From Mycobacterium sp. NS-7484 (GTDB lineage Bacteria; Actinomycetota; Actinomycetes; Mycobacteriales; Mycobacteriaceae), in contig NZ_MBEJ01000129.1 in assembly GCF_001953975.1 (NCBI RefSeq), positions 1 through 64,000 on the forward strand: a stretch of 64,000 nt of DNA. The letters run 5' to 3'. The notes beneath the pieces are model-generated. The model had not been told where the DNA came from, made no database searches, and saw nothing but the letters and a program-made list of their open reading frames with translations. A program made the translations under genes and the position numbers. Numbering within the stretch: position 1 is the first letter of the stretch; the number at the start of each line of letters is the position of its first letter. This document shows positions 59,013-64,000 of the stretch, in pieces.

Positions 59013-60623
59013 CTAGGTGCCCGATTTGTCCGTCCTGTGCGAGACCTGTGAGCCGGTCTGGGGCAATCGCACCGTGAACTCGGTCGATCCCGGGACACTG
59101 TGCACCGCGATGGTGCCGCCGTGCGCCTTGACCACCGCGGCCACGATCGCCAGCCCCAGCCCGGTGCTGCCCTCACGGCGGGACCGGGACGAGTCACCGC
59201 GGGCAAACCGCTCGAACACGTCGGGCACCAGCGACGCCGGTATGCCGGGACCGTCGTCGGCGACCGTGAGCAGCACGGCGTCCGCTTCGGTGTCGGGGTC
59301 AGACCTCAGCGACACGGTCACCGAGGTACCCGCCGGGGTGTGGGTGCGCGCGTTGGCCAGCAGGTTCGCCAGCACCTGATGCAGCCGGGCCTCGTCGCCG
59401 TCGACCACCACCGGATCGTCGGGGAGGTCCAGTGCCCACTGGTGATCGGGACCGGCGATGTGGGCGTCGCTGACCGAGTCGACCACCAGACGGGACAGAT
59501 CGACGCTGTCGCGCTCGAGCGGCCGGCCGGCGTCGAGGCGGGCCAGCAGCAACATGTCCTCGACGAGTTGGGTCATCCGTGCTGTCTCGGACTCGACCCG
59601 GTTCATCGCGTGGGCCACATCCGCGGGCAGGTCGTCCCGTTTGCGTTGGGCCAGTTCGGTATAGCCGCGGATCGCCGCGAGCGGTGTCCGCAATTCGTGG
59701 CTGGCGTCGGCGACGAACTGCCGCACCCGCGTCTCGCTGGCGTGCCGAGCCGACAGCGCACTGGCGATCCGGTCGAGCATCCGGTTCAACGATGTGCCGA
59801 GCTGGCCCACCTCGGTGTGGGCACTGGCCTCATCGACCGGCACGATCGGCGTCGGCAACTTCACCTCGCCACGGTCCAGCTCGAGATCGGCCACCTCGCG
59901 GGCCGCTGCCGAAACCCGCGACAGCGGGGCGAGTTGGCGCCGGATGACCAGGATGCCGCCGGTGGTCGCGGCGATCAGCGCGATCGCGGCGAGCACGCAG
60001 AACATGCCGAGCACCCACAGCAGGGTGTCGTCGACGACGGCCGTCGGCAGGCCGGTGACGATGGTCGCCACGTTGCTGTGCCGCGGATGCAGGCCGATCA
60101 ACCGGTAGCGCCCCAGCCCGTCGAGGTCCACGGTTTCGGGAACCCGGGTCGCCGGGATCGCCGCGAGCTGTTCGGCCGCGGCCGCGCTGATCTCGACCCG
60201 CTCACCTTCGGTGGTGATCACCCCGGCGTCCACCGGCCGGTGCGGTGACACCACGGCCCCGACCGTGCGCGCGGCCTGCCCCGGCGCATTGAGAAATCCC
60301 GGCCCGGGCCCCTCCTCGGGGTCGAACGGAACCCGGTGATGACGGCGCATCCCCGGCGGTGGCGGAGTTCCCGGCGGCGGGGGCGGCAGTTCGAAGATCG
60401 CCGCCGAACGCCGGCCCGCCTCGATCAGTTGATCGTCGAGCTGGTTCATCAAAAACCGTTGCAGCGCAAACTCTGTGGCCACTCCGATGCTGGCGCACAC
60501 CACGGCCAGCAACAGCACCTGGTTGACCACCAGCCGAGCCCGCAGCGACCAGGTGCGCGGAGACCACCACCGGGTGGCGCTCGTCGGCGCGGCCGTCACC
60601 TCAGCGGGCGGGCCGGAGGACAT
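59013..60623 (-). CDS. OmpR-partner sensor histidine kinase
   Basis: The 536-residue kinase has two membrane segments (about 32-50 and 198-225), an outer sensor region of about 145 residues with a Pro-rich and His/Arg stretch (PPPPPGTPPPPG followed by MRRHHR), a HAMP domain, a HisKA domain with ADASHELRTPLAAIRGYTE (phospho-His309) and an HATPase domain (NLLANARTHTP, DDGPGIP, GSTGLGLAI). The type resembles TcrY. It overlaps the response regulator gene. The start is uncertain: ATG 60623 or GTG 60635. Confidence 0.92.
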   Translation of the reverse strand: MSSGPPAEVTAAPTSATRWWSPRTWSLRARLVVNQVLLLAVVCASIGVATEFALQRFLMNQLDDQLIEAGRRSAAIFELPPPPPGTPPPPGMRRHHRVPFDPEEGPGPGFLNAPGQAARTVGAVVSPHRPVDAGVITTEGERVEISAAAAEQLAAIPATRVPETVDLDGLGRYRLIGLHPRHSNVATIVTGLPTAVVDDTLLWVLGMFCVLAAIALIAATTGGILVIRRQLAPLSRVSAAAREVADLELDRGEVKLPTPIVPVDEASAHTEVGQLGTSLNRMLDRIASALSARHASETRVRQFVADASHELRTPLAAIRGYTELAQRKRDDLPADVAHAMNRVESETARMTQLVEDMLLLARLDAGRPLERDSVDLSRLVVDSVSDAHIAGPDHQWALDLPDDPVVVDGDEARLHQVLANLLANARTHTPAGTSVTVSLRSDPDTEADAVLLTVADDGPGIPASLVPDVFERFARGDSSRSRREGSTGLGLAIVAAVVKAHGGTIAVHSVPGSTEFTVRLPQTGSQVSHRTDKSGT

Positions 60624-61374
60624 ACCCCGCACCACGCAGTGTGTGGATCATCGGGTCGCGTCCGCTGTCGATCTTCTTGCGCAGATACGAGACATAAAGT
60701 TCGACGATGTTGGACCGGCCACCGAAGTCGTAGCTCCACACCCGGTCCAGAATCTGCGCCTTGCTCAGCACCCGTTTGGCGTTGCGCATCATGAAGCGCA
60801 GTAGCTCGAACTCGGTGGCCGTCAGGGTGATCGGATCACCGCCGCGGGTCACCTCGTGGCTGTCCTCGTCGAGCACCAGATCACCGACGACGATCTTGGC
60901 GCCGCCGTCCTCACTGGTGACCCCGGTGCGACGCAGCAGCGCCCGCAACCGCAACACCACTTCCTCCAGGCTGAACGGCTTGGTGACGTAGTCGTCACCG
61001 CCTGCGGTCAGCCCCGCGATGCGGTCCTCGACCGAATCCTTGGCGGTGAGCAGCAACAACGGCAGGCCCGGGATCTGTTCGCGCAGTTTGCGCAGCACGT
61101 CGAGCCCACTCATGTCCGGCAGCATCACGTCGAGGACGACCACGTCGGGCGGGTTTTCCTTGGCCGCGGCCAGCGCGCCGGCGCCGTCGCCGGCCGTGGC
61201 GATGTCCCAGCCCTCGTAGCGCAGGGCCATCGACACGAGTTCGGCCAGCACCGGCTCGTCGTCGACCACGAGGACCTGGATCGGATTGCCGTCGGCGCGA
61301 CGCATCACGGCGCGCCCGGAGTCGGAATCGGTGCCATTGGTCCCGTTGGTCGCCCCATTGGTCACAGTGCTCAC
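60601..61374 (-). CDS. OmpR/PhoP-type response regulator
   Basis: The 257-residue regulator has a receiver domain with Asp82 (VVVLDVMLPDMSG), DDE at 38-40 and Lys in VTKPFSLEE, and a winged-helix DNA-binding domain (about 155-255, LTATEFELLRFMMRNAKRVL, VSYLRKKIDSG, HTLRGAGYVLR). The N-terminal 28 residues are Asn/Gly/Thr-rich. The likely leaderless GTG at 61374 follows a -10 by 6 nt. With the kinase it heads a unit reading into three glycosyltransferases; the divergent small secreted protein may be a target too. Confidence 0.94.
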   Translation of the reverse strand: MSTVTNGATNGTNGTDSDSGRAVMRRADGNPIQVLVVDDEPVLAELVSMALRYEGWDIATAGDGAGALAAAKENPPDVVVLDVMLPDMSGLDVLRKLREQIPGLPLLLLTAKDSVEDRIAGLTAGGDDYVTKPFSLEEVVLRLRALLRRTGVTSEDGGAKIVVGDLVLDEDSHEVTRGGDPITLTATEFELLRFMMRNAKRVLSKAQILDRVWSYDFGGRSNIVELYVSYLRKKIDSGRDPMIHTLRGAGYVLRPAR

Positions 61375-61380
61375 CGGTCC

Positions 61381-61386
61381 ATTATC
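61381..61386 (-). promoter_or_regulatory. -10 element of the response regulator, leaderless start
   Basis: GATAAT (61386-61381, minus) lies 6 nt before GTG 61374, which would put the transcription start at or next to the start codon. TTGACC at 61405-61400 is only 13 nt upstream, too close for a standard -35 and possibly a binding site instead. Confidence 0.4.
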
Positions 61387-61522
61387 TGACCCGTCGATAG
61401 GTCAAGCCTGTGCCGTTTCTATGCGCCGGCTGTGAAGAAACGCGATCTGCGGCCCCATATGCGAGACAGAGCCACTACACAGTCGACTCACAGGCACCAT
61501 CTGCACCGTTGGAGACATGAGC

Positions 61523-61720
61523 ATGCGTCACACCGTCGCCGCGGTCGGGATCGCCACGGCAATCGCCGGGCTCGGCGGCGCCGCCGTCTACGCCGCGACC
61601 GATACGCACGGTTCCGGGCACCATGGCGGGCCGCCGGGGATGGGCGGGCCACCGCGGGGCATGCCCGGGCCGGGCGCGCATGGTCTGGGCACCGACGGTT
61701 GTGCCCGGATTCGGGGTTGA
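61523..61720 (+). CDS. Small secreted Gly/Pro/His-rich protein
   Basis: The 65-residue protein has a signal peptide (RHTVAAVGIATAIAGLGGAA, cleavage near AVYA-A) and a mature part rich in Gly, Pro, His and Met (HGSGHHGGPPGMGGPPRGMPGPG). ATG 61523 has GGAG 8 nt upstream; ATG 61517 is too close. It is divergent from the two-component gene pair and probably in its regulon. Not recognised as a family; the His/Met content could bind metals. The last dozen residues look less organised, and a late frameshift is possible. Confidence 0.6.
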   Translation: MRHTVAAVGIATAIAGLGGAAVYAATDTHGSGHHGGPPGMGGPPRGMPGPGAHGLGTDGCARIRG

Positions 61721-61734
61721 CGACGGCGTCTCGT

Positions 61735-61756
61735 GGGGGCCGCTCGCGCGGACCCC
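61735..61756. terminator. Hairpin between convergent small genes
   Basis: GGGG-G-CCGC-TCGC-GCGG-A-CCCC forms an 8-bp stem with one mismatch between the stops at 61720 (plus) and 61777 (minus). No T-run follows on either side; it is probably a weak bidirectional terminator. Confidence 0.35.
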
Positions 61757-61776
61757 ACCGCGGCCGAATCGACCCG

Positions 61777-62037
61777 TCAACCGCCGTAACCGTCGGGCGG
61801 TTCCGCCTTCACCGGCGGCGTGGCCACCGACGTCTCCAGCTCGCTGGGAGTCGTTGACTTCGTTACCGTTTCGCCGACGGAGGCGGCCGGCCTCGGCCCG
61901 ATCACCGGCCCGATCACCGCACCGCTGATCGGAGCCTCTGTCACCATCGCCCCAAATGCCCCCATCACGGCGAGTGCGAGCGCACCCACACCGGCCATCG
62001 CGTACCTGGTCCGCTTGCTGCGTTCGTGTCCTGCCAT
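61777..62037 (-). CDS. Small membrane-anchored or secreted protein (paralog 3 of tandem set)
   Basis: The 86-residue protein has a basic N-terminus (GHERSKRTRYA), one hydrophobic segment (about 13-35) and a polar tail rich in Pro, Thr and Val containing GETVTKSTTP. The same layout is found in the two genes upstream (GQTVTPTTAP and GQTVTETTPP). Function unknown. TAGGTAAG precedes the ATG. Confidence 0.65.
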   Translation of the reverse strand: MAGHERSKRTRYAMAGVGALALAVMGAFGAMVTEAPISGAVIGPVIGPRPAASVGETVTKSTTPSELETSVATPPVKAEPPDGYGG

Positions 62038-62112
62038 ACCGACTTACCTACCGGCAGGCGCGCGGCCGGTAAACCCGAAAGCCACCGTCCGGCATCCGGG
62101 AATCAGCGTCGA

Positions 62113-62373
62113 TCAGTGCGGTGTGGCAAACCCGGACGGCGTCGTCGCCGAGACCGTCGGCGAGGCGTTCGGAATCTCCGGAGTCGTCGGAGCCGTGGTC
62201 GGGGTGACGGTCTGTCCTGTGGTGATGTCAGGCGGCTCGACCCGGTGCTGGGCCCCGGTGAGGCCACCGCCCAGCGCGACGCCGAACGCCACGGTGGCTA
62301 ACCCGCCGATCGCGCCGACCCCGGCAGAGACCAACTTCAGATTTCGTTGATTGTTTTCCTTCGCTTTACGCAA
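62113..62373 (-). CDS. Small membrane-anchored or secreted protein (paralog 2 of tandem set)
   Basis: The 86-residue protein starts with a basic stretch (RKAKENNQRNLK), one hydrophobic segment with Gly/Ala (LVSAGVGAIGGLATVAFGVA) and a Thr/Pro-rich tail with GQTVTPTTAP and the end SGFATPH. The upstream paralog ends QGFATTH. TTG 62373 is chosen because GGAGGT lies 7 nt upstream; a GTG at 62382 overlaps that site. Function unknown. Confidence 0.65.
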   Translation of the reverse strand: MRKAKENNQRNLKLVSAGVGAIGGLATVAFGVALGGGLTGAQHRVEPPDITTGQTVTPTTAPTTPEIPNASPTVSATTPSGFATPH

Positions 62374-62425
62374 TGAGCTCACCTCCGAGACGACGGATAG
62401 CCGTCCCGGTCGAAGCTGAAACCGC

Positions 62426-62683
62426 TCAATGCGTCGTGGCGAATCCTTGCGGTGGAGTGTTGCCCTTGAGCGCAGGCACCGCCATCGAGATCGCCGGCAC
62501 GCTCGGCGGCGTCGTCTCCGTGACGGTCTGCCCCAGGTTCATGTGGGATCCCGAGGCCACTGCGGCGGAATCGCCGCCCACATGTATGTCGGTGACCGCG
62601 CCGAAGACGCCCAGAGCCACCACTGCCGCACCACCGGCAGCCGCAGCGATCACCTTGATGTCCTTGAGTTCGCTGACTTTCAT
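62426..62683 (-). CDS. Small membrane-anchored or secreted protein (paralog 1 of tandem set)
   Basis: The 85-residue protein (MKVSELKDIKV at the start) has one hydrophobic segment (AAAAGGAAVVALGVFGAV) and a polar tail with GQTVTETTPP and the end PQGFATTH. It aligns in plan and in two short motifs with the two following genes, so the three arose by tandem duplication. ATG 62683 is chosen by comparison with paralog 2; GTG 62716 is possible. Function unknown. Confidence 0.62.
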   Translation of the reverse strand: MKVSELKDIKVIAAAAGGAAVVALGVFGAVTDIHVGGDSAAVASGSHMNLGQTVTETTPPSVPAISMAVPALKGNTPPQGFATTH

Positions 62684-62814
62684 GGATTTGAGTGAACGCC
62701 TGATTTCTATGCCCACGATGTGAACCAGCTGCCAATCGCCGCCGGGTGCTGACCGGCTTTGCCTGCTCGCTGTTTTACCCTGTGTGCCATGCAGCCGTGG
62801 GCGGGGACAACCGG

Positions 62815-63792
62815 ATGACGCGCTTTCTGGCGCGCCGGCTGCTCAACTACATCGTGTTGCTGGCCCTGGCCTCGTTCCTGACGTTCGCGCTGACGTCGCT
62901 GAACTTCAAACCCCTCGACAGCCTGGAACAGCGCAACCCTCGGCCCCCGCAGTCCGCGATCGACGCCAAGGCCGCCGAGCTCGGTCTCGACAAGCCGATT
63001 CCGCTGCGTTATGTGGACTGGGCCGCCGGGGCCGTTCGCGGCGACTTCGGCACCACGGTCACCGGCCAGCCGGTGGCCGACGAACTGTGGCGGCGGATCG
63101 GCGTGACGCTGCGGTTGCTGGTCATCGGCGCCATCTCGGGCGCCGTGATCGGTGTGGTGGTCGGTGCCTGGGGCGCGATCCGCCAGTACCGGCTGTCGGA
63201 CCGCGTGATCACCGTCTTGTCGCTGCTGGTGATCAGCACGCCGTCGTTCGTGATCGCCAACATGCTGATCCTGGCCGCGCTCAACGTGAATTCGATCCTG
63301 GGCGTACAGATCTTCGAGTACACCGGGGAGACGGCGCCGGTGCCCGTCGGCGGGCCGTGGGCGCAGTTCGTCGACCGGTTGCAGCACCTCGTGTTGCCGA
63401 CGCTCACGCTGGCCCTGATGGCGATCGCCGGCTACAGCCGCTACCAACGCAACGCCATGCTCGATGTCCTCGGGCAGGACTTCATCCGCACCGCGCGGGC
63501 CAAGGGCCTGACCCGGCGCCGGGCCCTGTTCAAACATGGACTGCGGACCGCGCTCATCCCGATGGCCACCCTGTTCGCCTACGGCGTGGCCGGGTTGGTC
63601 ACCGGCTCGGTGTTCGTCGAGAAGATCTTCGGCTGGCACGGCATGGGCGAATGGGTGGTGCAGGGCATCGCCACCCAGGACACCAACATCATCGCGGCCA
63701 TCACGGTGTTCACCGGCACGGTGATCCTGGTCGCCGGTCTGCTCTCCGACGTCATCTACGCGGTACTGGACCCGAGGGTGCGGGTGACATGA
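62815..63792 (+). CDS. oppB: ABC transporter permease, OppB/DppB type
   Basis: First permease of an oligopeptide/dipeptide importer. The 325-residue protein has six membrane segments and the OppB permease signature, with the EAA-type loop FIRTARAKGLTRRRALFKHGLRTALIP and GSVFVEKIFGWHGMGEWVVQGI. ATG 62815 has GGGG 8 nt upstream. It lies where M. tuberculosis has Rv1283c (oppB); oppC follows, overlapping by 4 nt. Confidence 0.95.
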   Translation: MTRFLARRLLNYIVLLALASFLTFALTSLNFKPLDSLEQRNPRPPQSAIDAKAAELGLDKPIPLRYVDWAAGAVRGDFGTTVTGQPVADELWRRIGVTLRLLVIGAISGAVIGVVVGAWGAIRQYRLSDRVITVLSLLVISTPSFVIANMLILAALNVNSILGVQIFEYTGETAPVPVGGPWAQFVDRLQHLVLPTLTLALMAIAGYSRYQRNAMLDVLGQDFIRTARAKGLTRRRALFKHGLRTALIPMATLFAYGVAGLVTGSVFVEKIFGWHGMGEWVVQGIATQDTNIIAAITVFTGTVILVAGLLSDVIYAVLDPRVRVT

Positions 63793-64000
63793 CACAGACT
63801 TCCGGCACGACCGGCGAGGCGAGCGCAGCCCGTTCGGGACTGCACACCGAGGAATTCGCCACCCGGCGCACCCTGGTGTTCCGCCGGTTCCTGCGCAACT
63901 GGCCCGCGGTCATCTCACTGGCCCTGTTGATCGTCATGTTCGTGGCCTGCTACGCGGTGCCGCCACTGCTGCCCTACAACTACTCCGATCTCGACTACTA
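63789..64000 (+). CDS. oppC: ABC transporter permease, OppC/DppC type (partial, 3' end outside)
   Basis: The first 70 codons are in the window: a polar start (TQTSGTTGEASAARSGLH), then RRTLVFRRFLRNWPAVISLA and the first membrane segment with LLIVMFVACYAVPP, as in OppC, which has a longer N-terminus than OppB. The ATG overlaps the oppB stop (ATGA). The rest, and the binding-protein and ATPase genes, lie beyond the window. Confidence 0.93.
   Translation, partial: MTQTSGTTGEASAARSGLHTEEFATRRTLVFRRFLRNWPAVISLALLIVMFVACYAVPPLLPYNYSDLDY

Overview
The window is high-GC actinobacterial DNA from a mycobacterium, most likely a rapid grower of the Mycolicibacterium type. The evidence is the actinobacterial 16S 5' end and rrn leader, the murA-rrs arrangement, the split atpF/atpH (b and b-delta fusion) genes, a Rho with a long charged N-terminal insert, a CysNC fusion and an OppB-type end. 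From memory, the core gene order follows the Mycobacterium tuberculosis region Rv1315 (murA) down to Rv1282c (oppC), read in reverse. Several blocks here lie outside that core order. No database search was possible; homology statements rest on motif recognition.

Layout. 1-299 is the 5' end of rrs (minus strand), preceded by an AT-rich leader and two sigma-A-like promoters. Then come murA, a divergent PduO-type adenosyltransferase gene, and the F1Fo ATP synthase operon atpI-B-E-F-H-A-G-D-C followed by a DUF2550 gene. Upstream of it on the same strand lie wecA, a Sua5-type gene, prmC, prfA and rpmE. A fadD/TetR divergent pair precedes rho. The five-gene chain argS-lysA-hom-thrC-thrB overlaps stop to start throughout. 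tRNA-Arg(CCG) follows at 26873.

27.0-45.5 kb is accessory. It holds the remnant of a HigA/XRE-like antitoxin beside the tRNA, an ABCG-type transporter, a tandem degenerate HD-GYP/LuxR protein divergent from an acyl-CoA dehydrogenase, an intergenic region with an operator-like palindrome and tiny ORFs, and an organosulfur operon (FMN monooxygenase plus SsuA/C/B-type ABC transporter). It continues with a secreted 11-residue-repeat protein, an F420-type oxidoreductase, two VOC proteins, a NarL-type two-component system with a DUF4097-like protein, a nitronate monooxygenase, a GNAT protein and a 13E12-type DUF222/HNH protein.

44.6-49.0 kb is the sulfate-assimilation block cysD-cysNC-cysQ with an Rrf2 regulator and a small frameshifted membrane-protein gene. 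49.1-53.8 kb carries an MFS exporter, a phosphotransferase-fold protein, a DUF7064-type protein with its TetR regulator and a clear palindromic operator, and a CanA-like beta-carbonic anhydrase.

53.8-62.7 kb is the most system-like part. An OmpR-type two-component pair reads into two YkcB-like GT39 transferases and a YkcC-like GT2/GtrA protein, flanked by four small exported or membrane-anchored proteins, three of which are tandem paralogs. The plausible reading is a regulated module that makes a polyprenyl-linked sugar and transfers it to an envelope acceptor. The window closes with oppB and the start of oppC.
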